The translations under genes and the position numbers were made by a program. A DNA stretch of 64,000 bases from an uncultured Lachnospiraceae bacterium (lineage in GTDB: Bacteria > Bacillota > Clostridia > Lachnospirales > Lachnospiraceae), in the NCBI GenBank assembly GCA_947629865.1, contig CANRFJ010000006.1, positions 62,001 through 126,000 of the forward strand, in the 5' to 3' direction. Every line of letters starts with the position of its first letter. Position 1 is the first letter of the stretch. This document shows positions 27,291-36,693 of the stretch, piece after piece. The notes beneath the pieces were generated by a model. That model ran no database searches, was not told the origin of the DNA, and saw only the letters and a program-made list of their open reading frames with translations.

Positions 27291-28010
27291 TTATACCTCC
27301 GTTAATTTAAACCCAGAAAGCGTCTGGTTAATCTGTTCTAACGTATGCGACAGCTCCCGTATTCTTTCCTCCATATGGCGCGAAGGGCCTGTCTGCCTCC
27401 CCTCCGCCTTCAGTTTTTCTATTATGCGCTCTGTCTTTTCCCCCTCCGCCAGCAGATATTGCCGGTAAAGCCTGTCGCCCCGCTCCGGCAGAAACCGCCC
27501 ATAGGCATATTCCACCTCCGTATATGTATCCCGCTCCGCCGTCCTCGCGGCCTGTATGGCGATATAATATTTTCCGGCGTCCAGACAGACAGACTCGCCG
27601 GTTATCGAAAATCCCAGTGAAACGACGGCTCTCCGCACCTCGCCGATATCAGACTGCGGCTGCAGGACAAGAGTGTCAATCCTCTCCAGTACCGCCGGAG
27701 AGTTCTCCAGTATCCGTACCGTGAGCATACCGCCCATACCGGCTATCAACAGTGCGTCCACCTCTCCGGGGGCAAGTTTTTCCAGTCCGTCCGAAAGACG
27801 GCACTCAATCTGTCCGGCAAGCCCCGCCCGCTCAATATTTTCTGCGGCCTTCCGCAGAGGGCCGGCATTTATATCCAGCGCAATCACCCGACACCGCTTC
27901 CTCTCGCACAGATAGATGGAGGCATATCCGTGGTCGCAGCCAACGTCTCCTACCCGCGAGCCCTCCGGCACCAGACGGACATTGTTTTCCATTCGCACCG
28001 ATAATCCCAT
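27291..28010 (-). CDS. trmK: tRNA (adenine22-N1)-methyltransferase
   Basis: 239 residues. VGDVGCDHGYASIYL (about 21-35) is the SAM-binding motif, ALDINAGPLRKAAEN the next, and LLIAGMGGMLT the catalytic-loop signature of TrmK. A helical C-terminal tail follows. It methylates A22 in some tRNAs. Its ATG shares one base with the rpoD stop (TGATG), and its end abuts the kinase start; rpoD-trmK adjacency is common in Firmicutes. Confidence 0.93.
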   Translation of the reverse strand: MGLSVRMENNVRLVPEGSRVGDVGCDHGYASIYLCERKRCRVIALDINAGPLRKAAENIERAGLAGQIECRLSDGLEKLAPGEVDALLIAGMGGMLTVRILENSPAVLERIDTLVLQPQSDIGEVRRAVVSLGFSITGESVCLDAGKYYIAIQAARTAERDTYTEVEYAYGRFLPERGDRLYRQYLLAEGEKTERIIEKLKAEGRQTGPSRHMEERIRELSHTLEQINQTLSGFKLTEV

Positions 28011-29149
28011 CAGTCCAGATAGTCCTTCAGTTTTCTGCTGCGGCTCGGGTGGCGCAGCTTGCGAAGGGCTTTCGCCTCAATCTGCCGGATTCGCTCACGG
28101 GTGACTTCAAACTCCTTTCCCACTTCTTCCAGCGTCCTGGCCCTTCCGTCATCCAGTCCGAAGCGGAGACGAAGCACCTTCTGTTCCCTCTCGGTAAGGG
28201 TGTTGAGCACATCGACCAACTGCTCTTTCAGCAGGGTAAAGGCGGCCGCCTCTGCCGGCACCGGCACGTTGTCGTCCTGGATAAAATCTCCCAGATGGCT
28301 GTCCTCCTCCTCGCCGATTGGCGTCTCCAGAGAGACGGGCTCCTGGGAAATCTTCTGTATTTCCCTCACCCGGTCGACCGGAAGGTTCATCTTGGCGGCG
28401 ATCTCCTCCGGATAGGGCTCTCTGCCAAGCTCCTGAAGAAGCTGCCTCTGAACCCGTATCAGTTTATTGATAGTCTCCACCATATGCACCGGAATCCGTA
28501 TAGTCCTCGCCTGATCGGCAATGGCCCTTGTGATGGCCTGACGAATCCACCATGTGGCATAGGTGCTGAATTTATATCCCTTCCGGTAATCGAATTTTTC
28601 CACCGCCTTAATCAGGCCCAGATTACCCTCCTGTATCAGATCCAGAAACAGCATACCCCGCCCCACATATCTCTTGGCAATGCTGACTACCAGGCGGAGG
28701 TTTGCCTCGGCCAGACGCTTCTTCGCCTCGCCGTCCCCCTGCTCCATCTTCATGGCCAGTTCCTTCTCCTCCTCTGCGGTCAGAAGGGGCACCTTGCCGA
28801 TCTCCTTCAGATACATCCGCACCGGATCCTCAATACTCACGCCGTCCGGCACCGCCAGCTCGATGTTCTCTAGTTCCTCCTCTGTTGGCTCGTCGTCCAC
28901 GTCCAGAATAATATTCTCGTCGTCCACCGCGTCGCTGTCCGGCACCATAGCCACAATGCCCTTATTTTCCAGATATTCAAAGACCTTTTCCGACTTCTCT
29001 GCGTCCAGTTCAATCCCCTTACTGACAAAGGCCTTGTCAATCTCATCAAAATCCAGGATATTGTCTTTCTTCTTTCCCGCCTCTACCAGGCTGTTCATCA
29101 CTTCATTGATTTTCTGCTGTTCTTCTGCATTTGTGTTTTTATTGTCCAT
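28010..29149 (-). CDS. rpoD: RNA polymerase primary sigma factor (sigma-A)
   Basis: 379 residues. Region 1.1 at the N-terminus; region 1.2/2 with [17 protein letters not shown] and [39 protein letters not shown] (region 2.3-2.4, -10 recognition); region 4.2 with [20 protein letters not shown] (helix-turn-helix, -35 recognition). Intact vegetative sigma factor, consistent with the TTGACA/TATAAT-like promoters seen in the window. It lies 44 bp after dnaG and is followed by trmK. Confidence 0.98.
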   Translation of the reverse strand: MDNKNTNAEEQQKINEVMNSLVEAGKKKDNILDFDEIDKAFVSKGIELDAEKSEKVFEYLENKGIVAMVPDSDAVDDENIILDVDDEPTEEELENIELAVPDGVSIEDPVRMYLKEIGKVPLLTAEEEKELAMKMEQGDGEAKKRLAEANLRLVVSIAKRYVGRGMLFLDLIQEGNLGLIKAVEKFDYRKGYKFSTYATWWIRQAITRAIADQARTIRIPVHMVETINKLIRVQRQLLQELGREPYPEEIAAKMNLPVDRVREIQKISQEPVSLETPIGEEEDSHLGDFIQDDNVPVPAEAAAFTLLKEQLVDVLNTLTEREQKVLRLRFGLDDGRARTLEEVGKEFEVTRERIRQIEAKALRKLRHPSRSRKLKDYLD

Positions 29150-29193
29150 TTATTCCTCCATTTCTGCTGTGCGGACAGCAAATCCATATTTTA

Positions 29194-30957
29194 TTATAAA
29201 ATCTGTAATTTCTGCAGTTTCTTCTTTTCTTCAAGCAGTCCCTGCAGTTCGGCTATGTCTGTCACATGCCGGCTCCTGTAATCCAGACTGTACTTTTTGA
29301 TATTTCTCACCACTTCATTCACTGCCTTTTTCTGCTCCGAATCCCGACTGAGCGCCTGAATCTCCCGATTGAACAGGCCGGCCACCAGCGACTGCTCCTC
29401 CTTGCTCTGAAAACGGCTGATAATGACGGCCGGTTCCACCCTGCCCTCGGCCTCGTACTGTTCGTACATCATCTCGGCCACCTGGCGGTATGGCTCGTCC
29501 ACAAAATCCTGCGCGCTGATTACGTCTTTTGTCTTCTCAAACAGCGACGGATCGTTGCTCAGCCATGTGAGAAAGATCCCCTGGCTCCTGGCAATCCCGT
29601 CCTCAGCCACCCTGTCCGTCCCCTTCTGCCGCCTCTCCTGCTTGCGCCGCTCATAGTCGATACCGGCCATCTGCGCGCTGTGATAGGCGGTGAGTTTGCG
29701 GAAGTCCTCCGTCCGTATACCGTATTCCCTGGCAAATGCCTCCATGTAATTGTTTCTCTCTATTTCATTATCAAAGGTTAGGCATTTTCTGGCAACTTCA
29801 TTCATAAACCTTGTTTTTGACTCCGGATCATTCATGTCATAATCCCTTTTGAGTATGTCAACCTCGTAGAAAAAACTGTTCTTCGCGCTGTCAATCCGCT
29901 TTTGAAATTCCTCCGCCGACAACCCCTTTATAAATTCGTCCGGATCCTTGTAGGGCTTCATGTCAATCACCCGTATCCGCAGCCCGGCCTCCTTCAGCAT
30001 GGGAATCGCCCGCATGGCGGCTTTCACACCAGCGGCGTCGCTGTCGTAGCACAGATATACCAAATCCGTATATCTCTGCAGGAGCGCACAGTGGCGGCTG
30101 GTGAAAGCGGTTCCCAAAGAGGCCGCCGCATTGGTAAAACCGGCCTGGTGCAGCGCAATCACGTCCATATATCCCTCACACAGGATAATCCCCCTGTCCT
30201 GTCTGCCGTGGATAAAATTCAGTCCGTACAGGTTCCGGCTCTTGTCAAATACCATCGTCTCCGGCGAGTTCAGATATTTGGGTTTGGCATCTCCCATAAC
30301 CCTGCCCCCAAAGGCAATGACGCGGTTGTTCCGATCCAGTATGGGAAACATCACCCGATTCCAGAATTTATCATAGACTCCCCGCCTCTCATCATAAGTA
30401 AAGAGGCCTGTCTCCTTCAGTATTTCGTCGGAATATCCCTTTGTCTTCACAAAGCGGTAGAGCTCGCCGCTGTTTTTGTCTGAGAAACCAAGCCCGAACC
30501 GAACAATCGTCTCCGGAGTGAGTCCCCGCTTCGTCAGATATTCATAGCCGGCTTGTCCCCTCTCGGATTTCAGTTTGGCAAAATAGTAATTCGCCGCCAG
30601 TTTATTGACTTCCAGAATAGCGTCACGCATATCCCGCCGTCTCCTGTCCTCGGCCGAATCATTCTTCTCAGGGAGTTTCATTCCCGCCCGCTCTGCCAGA
30701 CGCTCCAGGGCCTCCACAAAGGTCAGGTTCTCGTACTCCATCAGAAAGGTGTAGACATTTCCCCCTGCCCCGCAGCCAAAGCAGTAGTACATCTGCTTGC
30801 CGGGACTGACGGAGAAGGACGGCGTCTTTTCGTTGTGAAACGGGCACAGTCCCATATAGTTGCTCCCGCCGCGTTTCAGGTTCACATAGGAGGAGATCAC
30901 ATCTACGATGTCATTTCGCTGACGGACTTCTTCCACAAAATCTTCCTCGTAATACAT
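29194..30957 (-). CDS. dnaG: DNA primase
   Basis: 587 residues. The CHC2 zinc finger has C38, H41, C59 and C62. The TOPRIM core shows CEGYMDVIAL (Glu) and CYDSDAAG (DxD), the metal site for primer synthesis. A helicase-binding C-terminal domain follows. It makes RNA primers for replication. AGGAGG precedes the ATG. The order dgt-dnaG-rpoD is typical of clostridia, but rpsU, often part of this operon, is at 56988 instead. Confidence 0.98.
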   Translation of the reverse strand: MYYEEDFVEEVRQRNDIVDVISSYVNLKRGGSNYMGLCPFHNEKTPSFSVSPGKQMYYCFGCGAGGNVYTFLMEYENLTFVEALERLAERAGMKLPEKNDSAEDRRRRDMRDAILEVNKLAANYYFAKLKSERGQAGYEYLTKRGLTPETIVRFGLGFSDKNSGELYRFVKTKGYSDEILKETGLFTYDERRGVYDKFWNRVMFPILDRNNRVIAFGGRVMGDAKPKYLNSPETMVFDKSRNLYGLNFIHGRQDRGIILCEGYMDVIALHQAGFTNAAASLGTAFTSRHCALLQRYTDLVYLCYDSDAAGVKAAMRAIPMLKEAGLRIRVIDMKPYKDPDEFIKGLSAEEFQKRIDSAKNSFFYEVDILKRDYDMNDPESKTRFMNEVARKCLTFDNEIERNNYMEAFAREYGIRTEDFRKLTAYHSAQMAGIDYERRKQERRQKGTDRVAEDGIARSQGIFLTWLSNDPSLFEKTKDVISAQDFVDEPYRQVAEMMYEQYEAEGRVEPAVIISRFQSKEEQSLVAGLFNREIQALSRDSEQKKAVNEVVRNIKKYSLDYRSRHVTDIAELQGLLEEKKKLQKLQIL

Positions 30958-30996
30958 ATGTCCTCCTCTCTCTGTCTTTGTCCGGTCTGCACACAG

Positions 30997-32010
30997 TTAC
31001 AGGACAGACCATGTGCGCGGAACCGTCAGCGCCTCATACGTCATAACGGCGTACCGGTCTGTCATTCCGGCAATAAAATCGCACACCACGCGCGTCGCGT
31101 CGGCTCCGTCCTCCCCGTCAATCATTTTAATATATTCCGGAGGGAGTTTCTCCGTGTGACGGATATAATATTCATAGAGCTGCCCAATCATATACTGGGC
31201 CTTCCCCTCCTCTGTCTTGGCGATGGAATTCACATACACTCTCTCGAACATAAAACTCCGGAGCCCCTGCAGCGCCCCGTTCACTTCCGGAGACATAATA
31301 ATATCGTCCCTGTCCATGCTCTGGCTGATCATGTCGTGGATCAGTGTATTTAACCGCTCCCGAAGCGTATTTCCCAATATCTCCGTATATTCCTGCGGTA
31401 TCTCCCTCTCTGTTATGACACGTCCCCGAATGGCGTCGTCAATGTCCGAATTGACATAGGCGATCTTGTCGCAGAGGCGCACCACCTTTCCCTCCAGCGT
31501 CATCGGGCTGCCCGAGGTGGAATGATTCCGGATACCGTCTCTGACCTCTTTTGTCAGATTGAGTCCGCGGCCGTCCTTTTCCAGCCGCTCCACCACCCGG
31601 ACACTCTGCTCCTGATGCCGGAAACCGCCGGGGCATATCTGATTCAACTGCCGCTCACCGGCATGTCCAAACGGCGTGTGGCCCAGGTCGTGGCCCAGAG
31701 CAATCGCCTCTGTCAGATCCTCGTTGAGCCGGAGCGCCTTGGCAACTGTCCGGGCATTCTGGGAGACCTCCAGCGTATGCGTCAGGCGGTTCCTGTAGTG
31801 GTCTCCCTCTGGCGCCAGAAACACCTGCGTCTTTCCCTTGAGGCGGCGGAAGGATTTGGAGTGCAGGATCCGATCCCTGTCCCTCTGGTAGACCGGCCGC
31901 AGATCGCATGGCTCCTCCCACACGTCCCGTCCCTGGGATTCGTCGCTGAAAGCGGCGTGGGAACTCAGAATATCATGCTCTCTCTTTTCCAATTTCTCGC
32001 GAATTGTCAT
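30997..32010 (-). CDS. dgt: Deoxyguanosinetriphosphate triphosphohydrolase-like protein
   Basis: About 337 residues from the ATG at 32010, which has AGAAGG at proper spacing; an in-frame ATG at 32016 is too close to it. HD-domain residues: RNRLTHTLEVSQ (His), ALGHDLGHTPFGHAGE (HD pair), and a later Asp in LCDKIAY. The family hydrolyses dNTPs to deoxynucleoside and triphosphate. Position before dnaG suggests a role in dNTP balance for replication. Confidence 0.93.
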   Translation of the reverse strand: MTIREKLEKREHDILSSHAAFSDESQGRDVWEEPCDLRPVYQRDRDRILHSKSFRRLKGKTQVFLAPEGDHYRNRLTHTLEVSQNARTVAKALRLNEDLTEAIALGHDLGHTPFGHAGERQLNQICPGGFRHQEQSVRVVERLEKDGRGLNLTKEVRDGIRNHSTSGSPMTLEGKVVRLCDKIAYVNSDIDDAIRGRVITEREIPQEYTEILGNTLRERLNTLIHDMISQSMDRDDIIMSPEVNGALQGLRSFMFERVYVNSIAKTEEGKAQYMIGQLYEYYIRHTEKLPPEYIKMIDGEDGADATRVVCDFIAGMTDRYAVMTYEALTVPRTWSVL

Positions 32011-32131
32011 AAGCATCCTTCTTTTTACAAAAATTATCCCCCTATATATATATTACAACGCAAAAAAGGGATTTCCTTTTTATTTTTTAAAAAAAATTAA
32101 AAAAATTGCATTTTCCGCACTGGGAACACAA

Positions 32132-32187
32132 GACGCCCTGTCCCTCACCGCCCCGATGCGCCGCCGGGCGATGGAGGACAGGACGCC
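32132..32187 (-). terminator. Long imperfect hairpin followed by U-rich tract (terminator or dispersed element)
   Basis: Arms 32166-32187 and 32132-32153 pair over 22 positions on the minus strand with four G-U wobbles and one mismatch, with a 12-nt loop. U-rich stretches follow at about 32086-32107. It lies in the 220-bp gap between the DUF4321 gene and dgt. It can end the DUF4321 transcript; the long GC-rich stem is unusual for a plain terminator. Confidence 0.6.
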
Positions 32188-32230
32188 GTTTCCTGCCCGT
32201 ATACACGGCTCTGTATTTTTTGATTCAAAA

Positions 32231-32491
32231 TCAGATGAAGTGATAAATAATAGCGGCAATGATGATGCCGATAATACTGGCGATTGTAAATTTAATCGTG
32301 AGCCCAAAGGTCAGTACCATAACACCGATGTCCAGCTTCAAAGGATTTGAGAGGCCGAAGCTCTTTCCGTAATCCAGCCAGGACAGAGCCGGTACTCCGC
32401 TCGCCAGATGTCCGATAAAACTCCCCAGAACGACGCCGGCCAGTACAAGTAAAAACAACGCCCACCCATTTTTCCCTGCTCCGCGAGCCAT
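32231..32491 (-). CDS. Small DUF4321-like membrane protein
   Basis: 86 residues with two hydrophobic segments (about 9-30 and 62-85) and a central GLSNPLKLDIGV stretch, the pattern of DUF4321 proteins common in Clostridia. CGGAGGT precedes the ATG, and a promoter lies at 32533-32561. It follows apbE by 96 bp. Function is unknown for the family. Confidence 0.75.
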   Translation of the reverse strand: MARGAGKNGWALFLLVLAGVVLGSFIGHLASGVPALSWLDYGKSFGLSNPLKLDIGVMVLTFGLTIKFTIASIIGIIIAAIIYHFI

Positions 32492-32532
32492 ATGTATATA
32501 CCTCCGTTTCTCTCATTGGTTATTCTCATATA

Positions 32533-32561
32533 AGAATACACTATTTGTCCTAATTTTACAA
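32533..32561 (-). promoter_or_regulatory. Promoter for DUF4321 gene
   Basis: Minus strand TTGTAA (32556-32561), a 17-bp spacer and TATTCT (32533-32538), in an A+T-rich gap after apbE. Confidence 0.55.
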
Positions 32562-32587
32562 TGCAAAATTTACTCCCCAACACAATT

Positions 32588-33643
32588 TTACTCCGCAGCG
32601 CGATTTCTCCGGAAGGACAGTCCGGAGGTGGTAAAGCAGGTGCCGTCCCGCCGGATCAGTACAAGTTCGATGTCCGGATTCGCCTTCTGATATTCTAACG
32701 CCTTTTTCTCCCCCATCACATAGAGCGCCGTGGCAAGGGCGTCGGCCCTGGCCCCGTCCTCCGTCACCACCGTCACGGACGCCAGTCCGTTCTCCGCCGG
32801 CATCCCCGTGGACTTGTCCATAATATGGTGATACTGTCTGCCGCCCTCCGTAAAATAGCGCTGATAGATGCCGCTTGTGACAACGGCCCTGTTCTCCACA
32901 GTCAGCGTGCCATATATGCCGGAGCCATCGGCCGGATCCGTGATTCCCACCACAAATGGCTCCCCGTTTTCCTTCCTCCCCATCGTCTGGACATTGCCGC
33001 CCAGCGACACAATGGCGGAATCCACTCCGCATTTCCGAAACAGTTCCATGAGTTTCTGCGACAGATATCCCTTTGCCACCGCTCCCAGATCCAGTTCCAT
33101 TCCCTTCTCTATCTGCACCCTGTTGTCCGGAAGCAGCCGGATCTTCCGGTAATCAACTTTTTTTAGAGCCTGCTCCCTCTCCGCCCTTTCCGGCACGCGG
33201 TATTTACCCGTGGTAAAGCCCCATGCCTTTACGAGCGGATAGATGGAGACGTCAAAGGCCCCGTCCGTAGACTCCGACACGGCCAGTCCGCGCTCCAACA
33301 GTTCCCACGTCTCCGGCGATACGGACACAGCCTCTCCGTCCGCCCGGTTGATCTTAGCCACATCACTGTCCGGATTTGTGACGGAAAAAAGCGTCTCGTA
33401 CCGATGAATCAGATCCACCGCCTGATTCATGGCCTCTCCCCCGTCCGCGCCATAGACGGTCAGATCCATAATGGTATCCATGGCAAAGACCTCTCTCCTG
33501 ACCGGATCTCCGGCGGAGCTGCCCGTGATTTTGTCGCAGGAGGACAGACCGGTGGGCAGAAGAAGAATCAGGGCGGCGCAGCATAGTATCGCCGCTCTCC
33601 TGTTTTTATTTTTCCTTTTTGTTTCTCTCTCAGCCGGTTTCAT
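32588..33643 (-). CDS. apbE: FAD:protein FMN transferase, lipoprotein
   Basis: 351 residues. Signal peptide with lipobox LSSC (Cys about 35), so it acts outside the membrane. ApbE motifs: DTIMDLTVYG, a Gly-Ala-Val-Ala-Lys-Gly block, SLGGNVQTMG, HHIMDKSTGMPA and DGARADALATAL (metal-binding Asp). It attaches FMN to Thr of Rnf/Nqr subunits and related flavoproteins. No rnf or nqr gene is in the window. Its ATG overlaps the end of queH by 14 bp. Confidence 0.94.
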   Translation of the reverse strand: MKPAERETKRKNKNRRAAILCCAALILLLPTGLSSCDKITGSSAGDPVRREVFAMDTIMDLTVYGADGGEAMNQAVDLIHRYETLFSVTNPDSDVAKINRADGEAVSVSPETWELLERGLAVSESTDGAFDVSIYPLVKAWGFTTGKYRVPERAEREQALKKVDYRKIRLLPDNRVQIEKGMELDLGAVAKGYLSQKLMELFRKCGVDSAIVSLGGNVQTMGRKENGEPFVVGITDPADGSGIYGTLTVENRAVVTSGIYQRYFTEGGRQYHHIMDKSTGMPAENGLASVTVVTEDGARADALATALYVMGEKKALEYQKANPDIELVLIRRDGTCFTTSGLSFRRNRAAE

Positions 33644-34262
33644 TCAGTTCCGCCTTTCCGCCGTCCGCCCTGGAAAACGCGCAGCCGCAGTAGTCCTGGC
33701 GGTACAGTCCATACTCTGCCGATAACTCAATGCTTCTCTTATATCCGTTCCTCTTTTTGAAATCCGAGGGAAGATAGGGCACGCCGTATCGGGCCGCCAG
33801 TTTTTCTCCCAGTTCCATCAGAAGCTGCGCATCCTTGTGGGGGCTGATAGACAGCGTAGTGCAGAAATAATCGTAATCCCCGCCGGCCGCCCGCTCCGCC
33901 GTCCGTCCAAGGCGGAGGGAAAAGCAGCGCCTGCACCGCTCCCCTCTCTCCGGCTCGCTCTCGTAGCCCCTTACCGCCTCCAGATACCTCTCCGGCTCGT
34001 AGTCTGCGTCCTCTATCCGAATCTCCCCTCCGAAGGGAACCTCTCCCAGATAGCGGAGCAGTTCCTCCTTGCGCTTCCGGTACTCCGCTTCCTCCGTAAT
34101 ATTGGGATTGTAAAAAAATATCGTAATGTCAAAATACGGGTGCAGGTATTCCAGCACATAACTACTGCAGGGAGCGCAGCAGCAGTGCAGAAACAGCTTC
34201 TTCTTTCCCTCCTGCCGCTCCAGCAGCTCATTCAGTTCTCTCTGATAATTTCTCTTATTCAC
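33630..34262 (-). CDS. queH: Epoxyqueuosine reductase QueH
   Basis: 210 residues from the GTG at 34262, 7 nt after AGGAGG; the longer frame to 34421 only reads antisense into pgeF sequence. FLHCCCAPCSS (26-35) gives the CCxxC metal cysteines, TTLSISPHKD is the family signature, and further Cys occur in CRRCFSL and DYCGCAFS. It reduces epoxyqueuosine to queuosine in tRNA anticodons, replacing QueG. Overlaps pgeF by 8 bp and apbE by 14 bp, so the three are likely cotranscribed. Confidence 0.92.
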   Translation of the reverse strand: MNKRNYQRELNELLERQEGKKKLFLHCCCAPCSSYVLEYLHPYFDITIFFYNPNITEEAEYRKRKEELLRYLGEVPFGGEIRIEDADYEPERYLEAVRGYESEPERGERCRRCFSLRLGRTAERAAGGDYDYFCTTLSISPHKDAQLLMELGEKLAARYGVPYLPSDFKKRNGYKRSIELSAEYGLYRQDYCGCAFSRADGGKAELNETG

Positions 34263-35088
34263 GGGATATCCTCCTTCCCAGGGTAAGCGCGCCCGCCAGA
34301 TTGCCCCTTCTCCCGTGGGAAGCCCTGTGGGAAAATAAAAGTTCCGGGTGACAGCATGTGCACAGCCCGCTCGTCTCAATCTGGGAAGCGGGGATCCCCG
34401 CCTCCTGCAGCAGTATCTCATTGGCCCTCCAGAGATTCAGCATATACTTGTCGGCGGACTTTTCCCGCAGCAGTTCAGGCCATTGCTCCTCTGCAAAACC
34501 CGTCCGGAACGACTCCGCCACATCGCCTCCCACCTCATAGCAGTCCTGGCAGATCGAGGGGCCGATCACGGCGAGAAGATCCTCCGGCCTGGTGCCAAAT
34601 TCCCGTCCCATCGCCTCCACCGCCAGCGCGCCGATACGCCGCACCGTACCGCGCCAGCCCGAATGGACAGAGGCAATGGCACGGCGGTTTTTGTCGTAAA
34701 AAAACAGGGGAACGCAGTCGGCAAAAAAAGTCATGAGAACCACGTCCTCATCCTCCGTCATCAGGCCGTCCACGCCGATTATATCCGATTCCCGAAAAAT
34801 CCCCTTGCCGCAGTCCGAGGCGTCCACACGGCGTATCACCGTCTCGTGCACCTGATTGCTGAATACCAGTTTCTCCACATCATAGCCGACCGCTCCGGCA
34901 AATCGGCGGTGGTTTTCGCGCACTGCCTCCTCGTCGTCCCCTCTTGTAAAACTGAGATTCATTGCAGCCAGATCTCCCTTGCTCACGCCGCCGATGCGGG
35001 TGGAGAAGCCATGAACCAGCCCCTCCCTCTCAAAGAGGGGAAATGTGTAGTAAACCACTCCGTTTTTTTCATTTTTTACCGCTTTCAT
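34255..35088 (-). CDS. pgeF: Purine nucleoside phosphorylase / laccase-domain protein (YlmD/PgeF family)
   Basis: 277 residues from the ATG at 35088, preceded by AAGGAG; a frame to 35133 has no ribosome site. Zinc ligands: His in FSNQVHETV, Cys in FFADCVPLFF, His in SVHSGWRGT. The family, formerly called polyphenol oxidases, phosphorolyses purine nucleosides and helps in peptidoglycan-precursor or nucleoside housekeeping. The start faces the plus-strand gene at 35210 with 121 bp between. Confidence 0.9.
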   Translation of the reverse strand: MKAVKNEKNGVVYYTFPLFEREGLVHGFSTRIGGVSKGDLAAMNLSFTRGDDEEAVRENHRRFAGAVGYDVEKLVFSNQVHETVIRRVDASDCGKGIFRESDIIGVDGLMTEDEDVVLMTFFADCVPLFFYDKNRRAIASVHSGWRGTVRRIGALAVEAMGREFGTRPEDLLAVIGPSICQDCYEVGGDVAESFRTGFAEEQWPELLREKSADKYMLNLWRANEILLQEAGIPASQIETSGLCTCCHPELLFSHRASHGRRGNLAGALTLGRRISRE

Positions 35089-35142
35089 CGCCGTCTCCTT
35101 TTTGACAGAAGAAATCACTCCCGCCGTGTCCAAAGATTTGCC

Positions 35143-35171
35143 TTTATATTTTTATCGTTATTTGTTATACT
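35143..35171 (+). promoter_or_regulatory. Promoter for phospholipase C-like gene
   Basis: TTTATA (35143-35148), a 17-bp spacer and TATACT (35166-35171), 38 bp before the ATG. AAGGAGG precedes the start. Confidence 0.55.
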
Positions 35172-35209
35172 ATAGTTAGTTTATTATCCCTATAAGGAGG
35201 AATTGCCTC

Positions 35210-36022
35210 ATGCCATGTATTTACGCACATGATTCCTTTGGCAGGAAGGTTGCTTCCCGACTGCCGGAGGAACTGAAAACCATTATTGAAAATCACCCAA
35301 AAGAATTCAATGCCGGACTTCAGGGGCCGGACTTTCTGTTTTTTTACCACCCGCTTTTCAAAACCCGCACAAACCAGATGGGCTACTGGCAGCACGGCCA
35401 GCCGATAGACAAATATCTCCGTCGGCTGCTGCCCATTCTCAGGCACGAGGGAATGGACTCCGGCACCTACGCCTACGTTCTGGGCTTTCTGTGCCACTAT
35501 ATGCTGGACAGCGAGTGCCACACCTTTGTCGTTCCCCTGTCAAAGCGCCCCGGCTATCATCATCTGTCAATCGAGAACGAATTTGACCGCCATCTGCTGC
35601 GGCGGGACGGACACCGCCCCGTCACCTATCCGATCTGGAAAAAGGTCGTGATAAACGAGGACGTCGTGCGGGCCGTATACAATGCCTACAGGCCGCTGCG
35701 TCTCCCGAAGCGCAAAATCCGAGAGGCCTTCATCGGTATGCGGTTTTACAAATGGCTCCTGACAGGCGGATATTCCCTAAAGCGCCTTCTCGTGCGCCTA
35801 TTTATGCGGCTCAGTCTGCACTATGCGCAATTGGAGGGCCATATGATGACGATTCGGCCAAAAGCATATGCAAGAAAGACCAACCAGAGTCTGCAATTTA
35901 TATACGACAATGCCATCTCCCTCACCCGCGACATACTGGAGGATTTCCACCGCAGCGTGTGGGAGGGAAAACCGCTCCACCATCGTTTTTCCTGCACATT
36001 CAAGTCCAACGAGCCCGGCTGA
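35210..36022 (+). CDS. Zinc-dependent phospholipase C family protein
   Basis: 270 residues, no signal peptide. His and Asp residues fit the PF00882 pattern: an early IYAHDSFG, GPDFLFFYHP, a YVLGFLCHYMLDSECH block and ENEFDRHLL. Members hydrolyse phospholipids or have unknown intracellular roles; lacking a leader, this one is probably cytosolic and its substrate is unclear. AGGAGG lies 8 nt before the ATG. It is a lone plus-strand gene whose stop is 5 bp from the convergent HD gene, leaving no room for a terminator. Confidence 0.8.
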   Translation: MPCIYAHDSFGRKVASRLPEELKTIIENHPKEFNAGLQGPDFLFFYHPLFKTRTNQMGYWQHGQPIDKYLRRLLPILRHEGMDSGTYAYVLGFLCHYMLDSECHTFVVPLSKRPGYHHLSIENEFDRHLLRRDGHRPVTYPIWKKVVINEDVVRAVYNAYRPLRLPKRKIREAFIGMRFYKWLLTGGYSLKRLLVRLFMRLSLHYAQLEGHMMTIRPKAYARKTNQSLQFIYDNAISLTRDILEDFHRSVWEGKPLHHRFSCTFKSNEPG

Positions 36023-36027
36023 GACCG

Positions 36028-36684
36028 TTAGCTCATGTCGCCCAGATCCCGTCTGTACTGGCGCAGAAATTCATAGACCAGTTTTCTCTTTTCGTGCCAG
36101 AACCGGCGGCCCGGCGCCGTGACAAATTCCATCTGTTTCATATGGCGGTATGTATATTTTTCAAAATGGCGGCACACCGACTCAAAAGTAGCCTTTTCAT
36201 CCTTTGAGGCAATCCACGAGTCCAGAATGATGCCCATGGCCCCCGTGTCGTCCAGCATATCCGCCTCCATCAGGACAACCAGCTCCACGGGCGTGCTCTT
36301 TTCGTGGAACAGTTTTTTGTTCGAATGTTCCTCTATCAGATAGCAGATAAAATCTATCTTCTCCGGTGGATAATCCCGCCTCTCCAGATAGTCCCGACAG
36401 ATGGCTGAGCTGATCTGTCCGTGCGGTTTGTCCTCCTCCGGATTTCCATAACCCACATCATGGAAAATCGTGGCGATCTTCAACGACTCCAGATCCAGTT
36501 TGTCCTCTCTCAGTTCATTGGTAATCCGTATCATCCACTGATATACCCTCTGCGTGTGCTCATACCGGTCATATGCTATTTTATTCTTGTTCTTTTCCCC
36601 CGATGAGGCTCTATCCTTCTTTTTCCGGTCATAGCTGTAGAGAATCTCCTCCACATACCGAAACATCGCTTTGTGCTGCCGCAT
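36028..36684 (-). CDS. HD-domain hydrolase
   Basis: 218 residues. Metal-site pattern: YEHTQRV (His about 42), IFHDVGYG (HD), HGQISS, EEHSNKK and EADMLDD. A basic stretch DRKKKDRASSGEKNKNK lies near the N-terminus. The HD superfamily covers nucleotide and cyclic-nucleotide hydrolases; the substrate is not evident. It lies 9 bp downstream of rsfS and may be on that transcript. Confidence 0.8.
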   Translation of the reverse strand: MRQHKAMFRYVEEILYSYDRKKKDRASSGEKNKNKIAYDRYEHTQRVYQWMIRITNELREDKLDLESLKIATIFHDVGYGNPEEDKPHGQISSAICRDYLERRDYPPEKIDFICYLIEEHSNKKLFHEKSTPVELVVLMEADMLDDTGAMGIILDSWIASKDEKATFESVCRHFEKYTYRHMKQMEFVTAPGRRFWHEKRKLVYEFLRQYRRDLGDMS

Positions 36685-36693
36685 CTCAACCTC

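Noticed and set aside
27752-28873. 373-codon plus-strand frame
   Set aside because: Antisense to trmK and rpoD with no family signature.
32080-32307. 75-codon minus-strand frame over the long hairpin
   Set aside because: Covers an RNA-like palindrome and poly-A/T tracts; no ribosome site.
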